NCBI GenBank assembly: GCA_026075535.2
Contig: AP026538.1
Coordinates: 15,384,337 to 15,448,336 of the forward strand
Source of the DNA: Tricholoma matsutake
Lineage: Eukaryota > Basidiomycota > Agaricomycetes > Agaricales > Tricholomataceae
Length of the DNA: 64,000 nt
Reading direction: 5' to 3'
The translations under genes and the position numbers were made by a program. The notes below the pieces were generated by a model. The model saw only the letters and a list, made by a program, of their open reading frames with translations. It was not told the DNA's origin and made no database searches. Below are positions 33,109 through 46,076 of the stretch, piece after piece. Numbering within the stretch: position 1 is the first letter of the stretch; each line of letters starts with the position of its first letter.

Positions 33109-34278
33109 GTGAGTCTCAAATCCACTCTTTTCCTCAGTTTTTGTCTCATCTCTTCCTCCTATAGGCTGCTTACGCTTGTGTTAACACAGTGTATCTTTCT
33201 GGCCCTTTACCGGTACCCTCTTCTCTTCCAGTCTCACCATTCCCATTCCATTCCATGCCCTCCTGCAAGGCAGAGTTCCTCAGTGTTTGCCTGTCTTGTG
33301 CTGCTGCAGGTGGTAACAATCCTGCTGGAAAACCATTGGGGCACATATTTCCACTTTCACAGAAACATGCTCATCTTGCTTGCATCAAAGCTGAACATAA
33401 TGCTATCAAAGTTCAGATGGCACATGTACAGGACACAGGTGTTCCCAACAAAATTTTTGCCTTGATGCTTATGGATGAGGGCCCTAATATGGAGGCTCAA
33501 CCTGATGAACTGTGGACATCATGCCTTGAATATCAGGACAGCTCTACACAGCCTGTTTTCTCCAAAGCCGCACTTATTGTGGATAGTATAGTGGAGAGCA
33601 TGGGCCACCTTCCCACTGGAATCAACCAGCCTAGACATTCAGCTCCTCAACCCCATGATATTTTCCCAACATTGGACCTTAGTCCACCTTCCCAGAAATG
33701 TTATGAGTGATGTCTTGCCAAGAGAGAAAAGAACAGGTGCACTGTAAAGGCACACAAGGTTTTGACAAACCTTGAGTTGTGAATGACTGCTTGCTCTGAG
33801 AAGCTGTCAACAAACTTTTCTAACAGACTCAGTCTTCAGACATTGAAATCCATTGACATGGAATTATCTCTCCTGCGATCATCACTGGGGAAGGTCACTC
33901 GGTGTACAGAGTCTCTTGATAACCATAAGGGGGCCATTGGGAAGAAGTTGAATCAAGTAGAGGCATGCCTTCTTGAAGTGTGGGCTCTGGTGCCAACTCT
34001 TGACAATGAAGCTTTACATTTTGATAGTGGTAAGCTATGTTCATAGGTTTCCATTGAAGTCTGTACTGATTGCCTTTACTACCACAGATCACCATTTTGA
34101 ATTTCCTGTCAACCAGTATGACAATGTGGCTCAAGTGTCCATGTTTTTCGGTGTTGTGTGTAGTGTGATTATGGGTGTCAGCTGCCAGTTTGGAGATCTC
34201 ATCATGGGCATCCTGTCAATTGTGTTGTGGCTGGCCTTCAAAAGACAAGGTGCTGCTTCCTTTGTGGGGGTGTGGATC
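33109..34278 (+). pseudogene. Tnp2-type (CACTA) transposase, piece 1
   Basis: Open stretches 33189-33710 and 33783-34046 have the N-terminal style of fungal Tnp2 proteins, including a helical segment (SLLRSSLGKVTRCTESLDNH). A 5' splice site at 34029 and an acceptor near 34086 lead to DHHFEFPVNQYDNVAQVSMF and a hydrophobic segment (about 34130-34240). The piece ends in GGATC, the duplicated target of Ty3 element B. It continues in frame at 46506. Confidence 0.65.
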
Positions 34279-34705
34279 TATAAGGGCAACCTAAGCCTCT
34301 AGCAAAGGGAAATCCGAAGTTAAAATTATACTACATAATACAGGGATTGGGGACACACCTAGCAAAAGGAAATCCAAAGAGAAAACTCTAAGGATCCCCT
34401 TGCTGATGCCCAGTATATGTGAAGATGACAAAAATCAAATATAACCTAAAAATAGAAAAAGGCAGAGATAGGTGGATCAAGGCTGCCAAATGACATCATA
34501 CCAAGGGGTAGGTGTCGGAAGGGGTACTCCGCCTCTAAATATAAAAGTGTCAACATGTACAAACATGATAGAAAGGGAAAATTAGTAATAAAATCCGGAA
34601 AAATCATAGAAAATGAAGAATAGAAGGAAATGAGGTGAGGAAAAATATAGGATGAACATAAAAAATAGGAAAAACACACAGGGCACCCCCCTAGTCCCCT
34701 TACAT
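34279..34705 (-). repeat. 3' LTR of element B
   Basis: 427 bp, with ends TGTAAGGG and CCCTTATA on the minus strand, next to a purine tract GAGAGGGGGTGA. Matches 46077-46500 and 1758-2182. Confidence 0.93.
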
Positions 34706-34739
34706 CACCCCCTCTCTAAGATGCATTGCCCCAATGCAT

Positions 34740-35696
34740 TCAAAATCGCATACAATTAAAGTCCGTGACTTGAATGCGACGCGGTGCAGCAGTGTGCCAT
34801 CGGTGGAATTCTTTGATTAACCAAGGGGCATTCACATCAGACTCTTCGACCCATGAGTTCTCCTCATACCCATAACCCTTCCAATGTACCAAATACTGTA
34901 GTTTTCCTCGACGCAAACGGCTGTCCAAGATTGATTCGACTTCATATTGGGGTTCTCCCTCGATCACTGTAGGTGGTGGTGGTGGGTGTGAATGGCGTCC
35001 CGGGAATGGATCTGGGGGAGCTGGAAGCAGTTTGATGACATGGAAGATGGGGTGGAGTCTGGACATGGAGGCTGGGAGGCATAGACGATAGGCATGCATT
35101 CCAACACACTTGACAATGGGGAAAGGTCCCAAGAAGCGATGAGTGAGTTTCTTGGATGGACGTGTAGTGGAGATGTCACTGGAGTCAAGATAAACTCGAT
35201 CACCAACCTTGTACTGAGGGGTCGGGGAATGGCACTGGTTGTAAAATCGCACCATGTCATCCTTTGCCTTTGCTAAGGCTGCCCTTGCCTCCTCCAAGCT
35301 ATCCCACATGTGTTCTGTGAACTCATTCACCATCTCGATGTGTGAGGGAGTTTGGTGAGGTTCAAATCCCATGCGTGGATGTTGTCCAGTGTCTAAGGAG
35401 AAAGGGGTCTGTTGAGTGGAAGCATGGACATGGTTGTTGTATCCAAACTCAGCCAAGGGAAGGAGATTGTCCCAATTGTCCTGGTGTTCATTGACAAAGA
35501 TGTGGATGTACTGCTCCAGTTCCTGGTTGACTCGCTCAGTCTGGCCGTCAGTTTGTGGGTGATAAGTGGTTGAAGCGAGGAGTTTGATCCCCAGGAGTCG
35601 GTACAGCTCATGAGTGAACTCTGCCATGAAGTGAGGGCCACAATCCGAGAGGAAAGCACCAGGAAGTCCATGTAATTTCCACATGTGGTGGAGGTA
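34740..35696 (-). pseudogene. element B integrase C-terminal half with chromodomain
   Basis: On the minus strand it opens WKLHGLPGAFLSDCGPHF, carrying the second catalytic Asp, and GQTERVNQELEQ with the catalytic Glu. The C-terminus is a chromodomain (YEVESILDSRL...QYLVHWKGYG, with WKGYGYEENSW). Chromodomains direct integration to marked chromatin. The first half is across element C at 41891-42334. Confidence 0.88.
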
Positions 35697-36098
35697 TGTT
35701 AGGAAACCACCCCATTACCTAATAAACTTTCATTTTTATTTTATTATGTCGAATTACGCTACATGACACCAAATGACGCTACATTTTGATAGCGTGAGAA
35801 TTTTATTTCGCACGCATCAAAATGTATGTGCATGTACGAGTGCATCAGTAACAACAGTGTACAATATATGTAACATAGTATATAAACCCTAAATATATGC
35901 CTAGGGGACCCCCGTTGTGTTCTCTTAGGTATTCCACCTACGTTTTCAGTGTGCAAGGCCTATCTCAACAAGCTTACCTATTAATAACCCCTCGCATCAA
36001 AACCATCAATTTCCCCATCACATGCATGGATCCTGCCCCCTTCTTGTAGAGAGAACCCCCACAGTCTTAGCTAGCAGATAGTGGGTGTCGCCCTAACA
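35697..36098 (+). repeat. 5' LTR of element C
   Basis: 402 bp. It contains TATATAAA at 35879-35886 and, about 35 bp downstream, GTTGTGTTCT (35914-35923), which is complementary to the primer site beyond the LTR. Confidence 0.93.
35879..35886 (+). promoter_or_regulatory. TATA box of element C LTR
   Basis: TATATAAA, followed 35 bp later by the predicted transcript 5' end at about 35914. Conserved in the LTRs at 41500 and 50554. Confidence 0.65.
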
Positions 36099-36100
36099 GA

Positions 36101-36110
36101 AGAACACAAC
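36101..36110 (+). promoter_or_regulatory. self-complementary primer-binding site of element C
   Basis: AGAACACAAC, two bases after the LTR end, is the exact reverse complement of GTTGTGTTCT at 35914-35923 in the LTR. Same layout and same 2-base offset as in element B, although the sequences are unrelated. Confidence 0.7.
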
Positions 36111-36582
36111 TTCCCATATCAGTGCACCTTCTCTTACTTGCGCATACATCATTGTTTCACCGTGCCACATCCGATTACTCATCCTTTCGGCACAAGCCGG
36201 AAGTACTTGTATATATGTAATCTACCTTTCTTTTCATAAGCCGATGCCAGGCCTCACCTTACATTGCAACTGCCAGTGATCGAGACAGCGCTTGTCATTA
36301 GGACAGCTGCAACCAGACAACCAATCAGATCTGGTTTAGTTACGATTTACATCACTCTATTCGGACGACTATTTTAGTTACAAGCCGAATTCAGTGATAT
36401 CTCCGAGATCAGGCACTGTTGGAAGGGTTGTTGATCCGAAGTGTCAAAATAGGCGCCCGACGAATGACGAACCATTGACGAACCTCGACGAACCTTATCA
36501 CGTGACCCATAGATGTTTGGAGAGGTCTCGAAGTAAAATTTTGAATTTGTCCAAGAAGTGATTCATCACAGATTCTACAATT

Positions 36583-37680
36583 ATGTCCGAACCTTCAACT
36601 TCTAATCCCGGTCCTAATCCTGTTCCCATACCAGCACTAGAGGCGAAAATTGATGTGCTCACAGCCCAAATGTCGCAATTAGTGTCAGTATTGGCAGCAT
36701 CACAGCCCAGACAAGTGGAAGTACAGCCAGAGATGACAGGAGAAAGAGATGATGAGATGGAGGAGATGGTGGAGTGGATATCACAGGAGGATGAGACAGT
36801 GGAGAAATCCAGAAATGGAAAAGTGTGCTTACCTAAGTATGCACCCCCGCAAATCTTTGACGGTACCATGGAGAATACAAAATCCTTCATCAGCTCTATA
36901 GTATTGTACATCCATGGGAGGAAGCCCGAGTTTTGTACAGCCAAGTCTAGGATTATGTTTGCTCTCTCATACATTCAGGGGGGGAAAGCACAGTTCTGGA
37001 GAAATGAGGCTATTAATCAAATTGCCGCAGGAAATAAACCATTTGCAACCTTCAAGGAAATTCTGGAGAGATTGGAGGCACAGTTTGGAGACCCTAATCC
37101 AAAGGCGACAGCCAATGCTAAATTAAAGACCATGCGCCAAGGTTCCTTAACAGCAGATGAATTTATTTTGCAGTTCAAAGCAGAAGCTTCGCAAACGGAC
37201 ATGGGAGAAGCTGCGTTGGTAGAGTTTTTGAAAGCAGGATTAAATCCCTCTTTATTCAAGTCTATCTACTGACTACCTTCTATGCCAGAGAAGTTGGATG
37301 AGTGGTATCATTGGGCAATGCACCTTGACCAGCAATATTGGCAGGAACAGGTGGAGTCAAAGTTGATGTACGGAAGTAGTAAATTTGGAAAGTCATCAGG
37401 AGGAAAGTCCGAGAAAGGAAAGGCGCCTCAGGCACAAGCTCCGAGGGCACAGCCACTGGCCATGGCAGTGACACCTATAGTTATGGAGTCAGCAGCACCA
37501 GCAGAGGCAATGGAGGTTGATCAAGTGGGGAGACAAGCCCCACTTAAATGTTTTAACTGTGGGCAGTTAGGACACATTTCTAAGTATTGCAAGCAGAAGA
37601 GAAAGATCAGGGGAGCTACAATCGAGGAAGTGAAGCAGGAGGAAGGCAAGCACGAGAACTTTGTGGAAGAGTCCCAGTGA
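36583..37680 (+). pseudogene. element C gag
   Basis: MSEPSTSNPGPNPVP opens a capsid-type protein (FDGTMENTKSFISSIVLYIH, QFWRNEAINQ). The CCHC knuckle CFNCGQLGHISKYC lies near 37549-37590. TGA at 37270-37272 interrupts KSIY-LPSMPEKLDEW, with CGA the likely ancestor. Otherwise the frame is open to TGA at 37678-37680. Gag packages element RNA. Confidence 0.85.
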
Positions 37681-40600
37681 AGGTTTCCCCATTGGTGACC
37701 CAGAATCGTTACAATGTATTAGTATCCGAGGAAACCCAGAGTAAATCAGAAAAGGAAATCAAGGAGGAGTACAACTGTTGCAAATCACGCAACAAAGAAA
37801 ATTGTCACATGTCATTTCCAAAAACCCCTAAATTCTTTATTTGCTCTGCACGAATAGAACCCGAAATCACCTTGACTGTGGGACTGAAGACAGTGGACAC
37901 ACATGCAGCTATTGATGTGGAAGCGTTGCTTGACAGTGGTGCTACAGGATTATTTATTAATCGATCCTTAATTACCGGAAACAGTATTAACACACGCAAG
38001 CTGGTGCAACCTATAATGGTGTACAATATTGACGGAACAGTCAATCATGGAGGAACTATCAAGGAGGAGGTGACTATGGTACTAAAGTATCAGGAGCATC
38101 AGGAGCGAGCCGTATTCGAAGTGTGCAATCTTGGGAAAACCAATCTAATAATAGGATGTCCGTGGTTACGGAAGCATAATCCCAAAATTGATTGGAAAAC
38201 TGGGAAAGTACAAATGACTTGTTGTCCTAAGGAATGTAATGTGTATGGGAGGAAGATGAAGAAAGAAAAAAGGAAAAAGAAAGAGAAAGAACATCCGAGG
38301 AAGTATTCTGTTACGATGGAGGAAGTGGAGGATGAGGAAATGCCAAATGGGGAAGTTCCAATCATGATCGAGAAAGAAGAGCAGAAGCAAACCTTTAGAG
38401 CAGTTCGTGGAGGACAGTCGTGGGACAAGAATATCGTGAAGGTGGAGAAGCCAGTGGAGGAATGGGTGCCAAAAGTGTATCATGAACATTTGTCAGTGTT
38501 CCAAAAGAAGGAGTCTGAGCAAATGCCGGTGCAGAAGCCATGGGATCATGCGATTGAGATGAAGCCAGGGTTTGTGCCGAAGAAGTCGAAGGTATATCCA
38601 TTATCTCTGATGGAACAAGAAGAAGTGGATGCATTCCTGAAGGAGCAATTGCACAAAAAGGATACATATGACCTTTGAAATCACCACAGATGTCACCAAT
38701 ATTCTTCGTGCCCAAAAAAGACCAAAGGAAGAGGATGTGTACCGATTATAGGTATCTGAATGAGTGGACAGTGAAGAACGCGTACCCCCTGCCATTGATC
38801 TCAGAAATAATTGATAAGGTGGGAAAAGCCAAGGTCTTTACAAAATTGGATTTACGATGGGGATACAACAATGTACAAATAAAGAAAGGAGATGAGTGGA
38901 AGGCTGCATTTGCCACACGTCGAGGATCCTTCAAGCCGCTTGTCATGTTTTTTGGGATGACTAATAGTCCCCCAACCTTTCAAAATATGATGAACGACAT
39001 TGTCAAGGATGTAATAGACAAAGGCATGGTAATAATATTTATTGACAACATTCTGATATTCATGGAGGATGAAGAGAATCATGAAGTGATAGTGCAAGAG
39101 GTGTTACAGAGGTTGGCAGAGAATGATCTATTTTTGAAACCAGAGAAGTGTGTGTTTGGGGCAAGCGAGATCGAGTTCCTAGGATTATTGATTGGCCCTG
39201 ATGGGATCAAAATGGATCCGATCAAGGTACAGGCGATCACAGATTGGCCTGCACCCACCCGTGTCAAGGAGGTTCAAGCCTTCTTGGGACTCGCAAATTA
39301 TTATCGTTGCTTTGTGCACAATTTTTCTAAAATTGCCACACCCTTACATAACCTTACATGAAAGGGAGTAGTGTGGAAATGGGGAGAGCAGCAGCAGACA
39401 GTGTTTGAGGAGTTGAAGAGGAAGTTTGTGGAGGGACCAATATTAGCCCCAGTAGATTTCACATGCCCTTTGCGAGTGGAATCCGATGCATCCGATTTTG
39501 CTACTGGAGCGGTATTATCAATGCTGTGCAAAGATGACAAATGGCATCCTTGTGCATACTTGTCAAAAGGGTTGAATGATGTGGAGACAAATTATGATGT
39601 GCATGACAAAGAGATGTTGGGGATAATACGAGCATTGGAGGCGTGGAGGCATTATTTGGAGGGATGTACACATCAAATTGAGATCTGGACAGATCATCAA
39701 AATCTGCAATACTTCATGTCTGCTAAAAAGCTTAATCGCCAGCAAGCACATTGGGCACTATTCCTATCGTGTTTCAACTTTCACTTGGTCCATAAAGCGG
39801 GAAGCTTAATGAGGAAAGCAGATGCCTTATCCAGACGTATTGATCATAAAAGGGGGGTGGAGGAAGACAATAAAAATGTTACCTTACTCAAACCCGAATA
39901 CTTTTGCATTTGCGCTATGCATCAAGGGCATCTATTAATAGACAGCTCGGAAACGGAAATGTTGTCTAAAATTAGAGAATGTTCGGAAATGGATGATGAA
40001 GTAGTGGAAGCCATGAAAGCTCTGAAGGGAGAGAAGAAAGGTAATATCAAAGGAGACAAATGGGCTGAGGAACAAGGGTTGGTGTTGTTTCGAGGGAAAG
40101 TGTATGTACCGAAGGATCAGGATTTGCGAAGGGAGATTGTCCAGTTACATCACAATATGCCGATTGCCGGACACCCAGGAAGATGGAAGACGTTGGAATT
40201 AGTAATGAGAAATTATTGGTGGCCCGGAATTTCGAAGTATGTGTTGGGGTATGTGGATGGATGTGATACGTGCATGAGGGGGAAGAAATTTCCAGACCTG
40301 CAGGAAAATTAATGCCGAACCCTATACCTAAAGCGCTGTGGCGAGATATATCTGTGGATTTTATTACTGGATTACCCGAGGCTCAAGGGTACAATGCAAT
40401 ATTCGTAGTATGCGACCGCTTTACAAAGGAGGTCCATATTATTCCTACTACTACAGAAACCTCATCATTGGGCTTGGCACACCTCTATCTAAATCAGGTA
40501 TGGCGGTTACATGGGTTACCCGATACCGTTATCTCCGATCGCGGACCACAATTTGCTTCCACGTTTATGCAAGAACTAAACAACATATTGGGAATTCAAA

Positions 40601-41488
40601 CTAAATTATCTATGACATATCACCCACAGACTGATGGGCAGACAGAGAGAATGAATCAGGAGTTGGAGCAGTACCTACATATGTTTGTCAACTACCGACA
40701 AACTGACTGGCCCGAATGGTTGGCAATTGCCAAATTTTCCCACAATAACAAATTCCATTCGGCTACTCATATGTCACCCTTTTTCGCAAATTATGGATAT
40801 CATCCTCGCATGGGAGTAGAACCCAGAAGGGAAGTCAAAGTACAGTCGGTAGAAGATTTTGTATCTAAGATGCAAGGAAGCAGAGGTGGCATTGAAGAAA
40901 GCACGTGATGACATGATGCGACATGCGGATTGTACTCGAGCACGTGCTCCAGAGTACAAAGTTGGTGACTTGGTATGGCTAAGTACCAAGGACCTGAATA
41001 TTCCACGACCTTTGAAGAAACTTATGGAGAAACAAGTTGGCCCATATGCGATCTCTAAAGTGATCTCGCCTAATGCAGTAGTGCTAAAATTACCCTGATC
41101 ATTTAAGATTGATCCTGAGATTAACATATCCAGCCTATGCCCTTACCGTCCGCCCACTATTCCTGGCCAACAAACTACTCTGCAACCTCCGATAATAGTA
41201 GAAGGTGCTCCAGAATACATAGTTGAAGAAATTCTAGACTCACGTCTTTGATGGAACAAATTGGAGTTCTTAATAAAGTGGAAAAACTATACTGACGAAA
41301 ATAATTCATGGGAACCCAAAGAGAATTGTAAGCGAGCGCATAACGCGATCGCCCAATTCTTTAAACGTAATCTGAATGCTCCACGTTGCATTGCAAGAAT
41401 GGTGTATGAGGGGATGAAATTCCGGCCTTACCAAAATTTCACAGAGGGGACAAACATAATGTTTTCTCACCTGGAAGTTGAGGCATAA
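37681..41488 (+). pseudogene. element C pol (protease, RT, RNase H, integrase, chromodomain)
   Basis: Protease LLDSGATGLFI (Asp near 37932); RT 38675-39361; RNase H (VESDASDFATGAVLS) 39470-39850; integrase HHCC (LHHNMPIAGHPGRW, CDTCMRGKK) about 40140-40290; catalytic core to 40900 (ISDRGPQF, GQTERMNQELEQ); chromodomain about 41225-41440 (LEFLIKWKNY). Breaks: a frameshift near 38670; TGA at 39359; the RT active site reads FIDN (39041-39049) instead of YIDD; a 4-nt deletion near 40295 and an 11-nt deletion near 40875 relative to fragment D; TGAs at 41096 and 41249. Pol is dead. Confidence 0.9.
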
Positions 41489-41499
41489 AAGGGGGGTAA

Positions 41500-41890
41500 T
41501 GTTAGGAAACCACCCCATTACCTAATAAACTTTCATTTTTATTTTATTATGTCAAATTACGCTACATGACACCAAATGACGCTACATGAGAATTTTATTT
41601 TGCACGCATCAAAATGTACGCCCATGTACGAGTGCGTCAGTAACAACAATGTACAATATATGTAACATGGTATATAAACCCTAAATATATGCCTAGGGGA
41701 CCCCAGTTGTGTTCTCTTAGGTATTCCACCTACGTTTTCGGTGTGAAAGGCCTATCTCAACAAACTTACCTATTAATAACCCCTCGCATCAAAACCATCA
41801 ATTTCCCCATCACGCGCGCGGATCCCGCCCCCTTCTTGTAGAGAGAACCTGCATGGTCTTAGCTAGCAGATAGTGGGTGTCACCCTAACA
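41500..41890 (+). repeat. 3' LTR of element C
   Basis: 391 bp; same ends as the 5' LTR. It ends at the second AGGTA copy. Confidence 0.93.
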
Positions 41891-44827
41891 AGGTAAGTCG
41901 GGCAGCACCTAGGGCACTGACAGTGGTGTGAGTGGGAATGAAGTGAGCGCATTTTCCCACTGAGTCAACTGTGCACATCACTGCATCAAACCCATTTGAC
42001 TCTGGTAACTCCACCACAAAGTCAATGCACTGACAACATCCCAACAACTCTCTGGAACAGGAAGGGGGTGTAGCTTGCCAATAGGCTTGCGACAAGGAAC
42101 CTTGGTGCATAAGCAAAGGTCACAAGTGCGACAATACTGACCAATGAGCCATGACATTTGTGGCCACCAATAGTTCTGTGAGGTGAGCCCCAAGGTCTTC
42201 CAGCATCTGGGATGGCCAGCAATCTGTGAGTCATGGTGTTGGGATATGATGCGCTGACAAAGGTCTGGGTCATTGGGAACATAGATGCGATCCCTGAAAT
42301 ACAACAAGTCCTCCTTTTCAGCCCACTCTGCCACACGTAAGGAAAGGGTCGATCCCTTCCTCAGTTCTTTAACAGCTCAGGCAACAACATCCTCATGTAA
42401 ACCACTACAGTTTGTGTGATGAATGTCACATAGGATGTCCCACTCCTTGCCCTGGGGTGCGATGCCTTCCAGTGCCTGAATGGTGAACAGGTCTGGCTGC
42501 AACAACACAATGTTTTGGTTGTCATTGCTGCCATCCCCATGGTCTGCACATCGGGAGAGGGCATTGGTCTTCCCCATACTGCGACCCGGATGGTGGTGCA
42601 AGGAGAAGTTGAATCTGGATAGATACAGGGACCAACAAGCTTGACGATGGTTCAATTTCTTGGCCGTCATAAAGTACTCGAGATTCTTGTGATCCATCCA
42701 AATTTCCACCTTGTGTTGGGCACCCTCGAGGAAGTGTCGCCACTCCTCAAGCGCATGCATTATTGCCAACATCTCCTTGTCATGGATCTCATAGTTTCGC
42801 TCTACAGCACTAAGGCTTTTGGAGTAGAACGCAACAGGATGCCACTTCTGGTCCTCCAGAGACTGCTGAGACAACATGGCACCCATTGCAAAGTCAGAAC
42901 TGTCGGCTTCTACATGAAAAGGACGTGAATCGTCAGCAAAGGTAATGATGGGAGTGGAAATGACCATCTCTTTAAGCTTTTCAAATGCCTCCTGTTGTGC
43001 ATTATCCCACCTCCATGCCTCCTTTCCTGTCAAGTCGAACAGTGGTCATGCATGATGTGAGAAGTCCTTGATAAAATGCCGGTAGAAGTTGATGAAGCCC
43101 AGGAAGGACTGCACCTCCTTCTTGTTTGTGGGCGTCGGCCAAGCTGTGACCCCATTCACCTTGATAGGATCCATCTCCACTTGACCCTCCGAGATAATCA
43201 GGCCAAGGTACTCGATCTTGGTCTTCTCAAACTCGCATTTGTCTTGACGAAGGTAGAGTTTGTACCGTTGAAGCCATTCTAGGACGAGGTGCGTGATGCG
43301 ACAGTGCTCTTCAACCATGCGAGTGAAGATGAGGATGTCGTCGAGATAGATGCAGACAACACCTTCGAGGATGAGGTCATGAAAGATGTCATTCATCATG
43401 GTCTGGAAGGTGGCAGGGCTATTAGTAAGGCCAAAGAACATGACAAGCGGTTCAAAAAGACCACGGTTGGTACAAAATGCTGCCTTCCACTCATCTCCCT
43501 CCTTTATCCTCACATTATTGTAGCCCCAACGGACATTGAGCTTGGTGAAGTATCGGGCTCCATGGAGCTGGTTCACGAGTTCAGAGATGAGGGGTAGTGG
43601 GTAGCAATTTTTGACCATGATGTTGTTGAGCCTTCTGTAGTCTTGAACCGGTCAAAGTGAGCCATCCTTCTTCTTGACAAAGAAAAAGGGAGAGGCCATG
43701 GGTGACTTCGATGGTCAAATACGTCCAGAGTCCAGGTGCTCATTGATGAACTGGTCAAGCTGTCGTTGTTCTTCAGGAGAGAGAGGATAGACCTTGCAGG
43801 ATGAAGGGGTTGCACCGGGGGTGAGTTCGATTGCGTGATCCCATGGCTTGCGTGCAGGAAGAGAGTCAAATGACTCCTTGGAGAACACGTCTTCAAACTC
43901 ATGGAGATGAGGGAGTAAGGAATTAGTAGAGGATTTAGCAGTGTTGTTTTTGTGGAAGGCCTCAGCGAGGCGTTGGGATATGTTTGATGTGGCACACACC
44001 TCGTGCGATGAGCGAATCGCAGTGTAGAAGATCCGATCACCCTCCTCCACTTCCTCTGGGTCCTCATCATCATCATCCGAGTCCAGCACCAACTCAGGAA
44101 CCCCTTCCAATTCCACTTCAGGTATAGGCAGGGGTCTGGCATGACACTTCTGAGTACATCGTATCACCGCCTTCTGTCCATGACATTCTTGCCTGGCTTC
44201 TGTGAAACAAGTCCAACAGCAGGATGGACATCGGCTCATGGTAACCTCCCCAGTACACCAGTCGACCTCTGGGTTATGGTCTCGAAGCCATGGATATCCC
44301 AAAATCACCTTTTGCTTTCCTAATTGAGTGACAGCAAAAAGGGCATGCTCACTATGATCTTTGTAACGGAGAACCAGGTCTACAACCTCTCAGATGGCAC
44401 CAGCTTCATTGGGGGATCCATCCACGTTATACACAGGTATCGGACGCAAGAGTGAGCAAGTATTTAGGCGATGTTGTTGTGTAAGATGGGAGTCAATGAA
44501 GAGACTGGTTGCACCAGAGTCCAGGAGTGCAGAGACACTGAGTATCTGTCCAGTGTCGGTCATCTGCAGTTCGATTGCTAGGTTCAAGGAATGTGCAGAG
44601 GGAGTGGATGCCACAATATACTTGCGTGGTAGTTTACGCTCCCATGATTTAATTTTGGGATGTGGAGTAGAAGGAGAGATGGAGAGAGCAGGTACGTCTT
44701 TAGCCAACTTTGAAGGGTCAGAGGGGGGAGCAGTCACAGAAATGGATTTATTCTCCGGGGATTCAACTGACAAGACTTCAAAGCGGTTATGGACAGGCAG
44801 TGAGGGCATACAATTCACTGACTGCAA
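41891..44827 (-). pseudogene. element B pol, upstream part (protease, RT, RNase H, integrase N-terminus)
   Basis: Minus-strand order: protease (LLDSGATSLFID, near 44505), linker with LVLDSDDDDEDPEEV, RT with an intact YLDDILIF (about 43330-43352), RNase H (VEADSSDFAMGAMLSQ, about 42900), integrase HHCC (SQHHDSQIAGHPRCW, CRTCDLCL, about 42110-42250). The frame changes several times (near 43620, 43035, 42340, 42040), so no full polyprotein is possible although the RT site is intact. It ends at element C, then continues at 35696. Confidence 0.88.
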
Positions 44828-46045
44828 ATAGGAAAATCCTGCTCCTCTACAACTTCCAACTTAATCTCCTCTGCAACTTGATCCTTCGCTTCCTCAACAT
44901 CTACAAGTGCCAACAAGTCTTGCAGGAGTTCATCTCGTCCCTCGGGGGTGAGCATGCAGATATCCTGACAATGGGGACACGCTCCAGCCCTGTGTCCAGT
45001 TTCCCCACAATGGTAGCAGAGATCCAACTTACGCACACGGCTGCGGGCTGCATCAACATCCATTGGTACTGGGACATTGACGGCTGGTGTGGGAGTTTGA
45101 TGAACAGGAATGGGGTTAGGGCAGGGAAGGCTTCAATTGAAGGTGTAGGGCGTATGAGTGGTATTCGGAGCATGGAATGCAGCATTTGTGAGTTGGTTCT
45201 CATCACAGAGTGAAGCAGCTTCATACCAAGCAAAGATATCATCGTCCGCTGGGCGTGCTTCCAACATCTGTGCAATCTGGTCCTGAGTTTCTCGGTTGAG
45301 CCCCCGTCAGAACTTCACCACCACTGGTAACCCACTCCCATATCCTGCCATGTCCACCAAATCCTTGAACTCATCGATATAGTCGTCCATGGATTGATGT
45401 CCCTGGTGGTAAGCAGATGACTCAAGTCATGTCACTGCTTGGTGGCGTTCATTGAGGGGACAAAAGTGGCGTATGAACTCAGCTCGAAAGTCACCCCAAG
45501 TGGAGAAGGGTAGAGAACTGAGTTCTTTAGTTTGATGCTGGATACGGTCCACATAGAGATAGGCACATTCAGATTTCATGTATGTGAAGGCCCAATAAAT
45601 TTTTGCAGCCTCATCGATGAATTGATGCGACTGGAGACTGATGTATAACTCACAGGATTTAAGGAATGCACATCCCTGCGCACGTGCACCGTTAAATTCA
45701 GCGGGGGGGGACAGTTTGTTCCTTAGTGGACGCATTTGGCAAAACATCGTTGTTGGGTGCGCTTAGAGTCGTAAAGGGGGAACTATTGGTTGTAGGGTTA
45801 GTCTGGAGGGTCCTAACGAAGTTTTCAATGGTAGATTTAAGCGAGTCAATTTGCGCATGCATTCCGGAAACATTGCTTTCAAGCGCGTCGAAGCATTCTG
45901 ATGTGTCCATGTCGCTAGAGGGCGCGTTTGGCGAAAATGGCAGCGTAATAAAGGCAAGACTATCTGGAACGGTGTGTAGGGACTCTGTGGAGCTTTGGGA
46001 AGCATCGTCCAGTCTGTACCTGCCTATCTTGGGCAGCACGTTCAC
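44815..46045 (-). pseudogene. element B gag (frameshifted)
   Basis: Pieces 45698-46045, 45427-45747, 44901-45275 and 44815-45063 follow each other with frame changes. CCHC knuckle: CYHCGETGHRAGACPHC near 45000. Collinear with gag of element A at 1-1158. Confidence 0.8.
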
Positions 46046-46064
46046 AATTTTCGGGCCTTAGGGG

Positions 46065-46074
46065 AGAGTTTTCT
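46065..46074 (-). promoter_or_regulatory. self-complementary primer-binding site of element B
   Basis: Minus strand AGAAAACTCT, two bases inside the 5' LTR, is the exact complement of AGAGTTTTCT at 46178-46187 in the LTR. An ATATAC TATA-like motif lies about 29 bp upstream of that LTR site. A further TAAGG match follows after a CCCC bulge. Confidence 0.72.
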
Positions 46075-46076
46075 AC

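Larger units (their letters stand above)
35697..41890 (+). mobile_element. Ty3 chromovirus element C, full length, nested in B
   Basis: 6194 bp with LTRs 35697-36098 and 41500-41890 (TGTTAGG...CCTAACA). A perfect AGGTA duplication (35692-35696, 41891-41895) lies in the integrase of element B. The polypurine tract AAAAGGGGGG lies just before the 3' LTR. The 3' LTR lacks about 11 bp present in the 5' LTR. Coding is interrupted by stops and small deletions. Confidence 0.95.
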
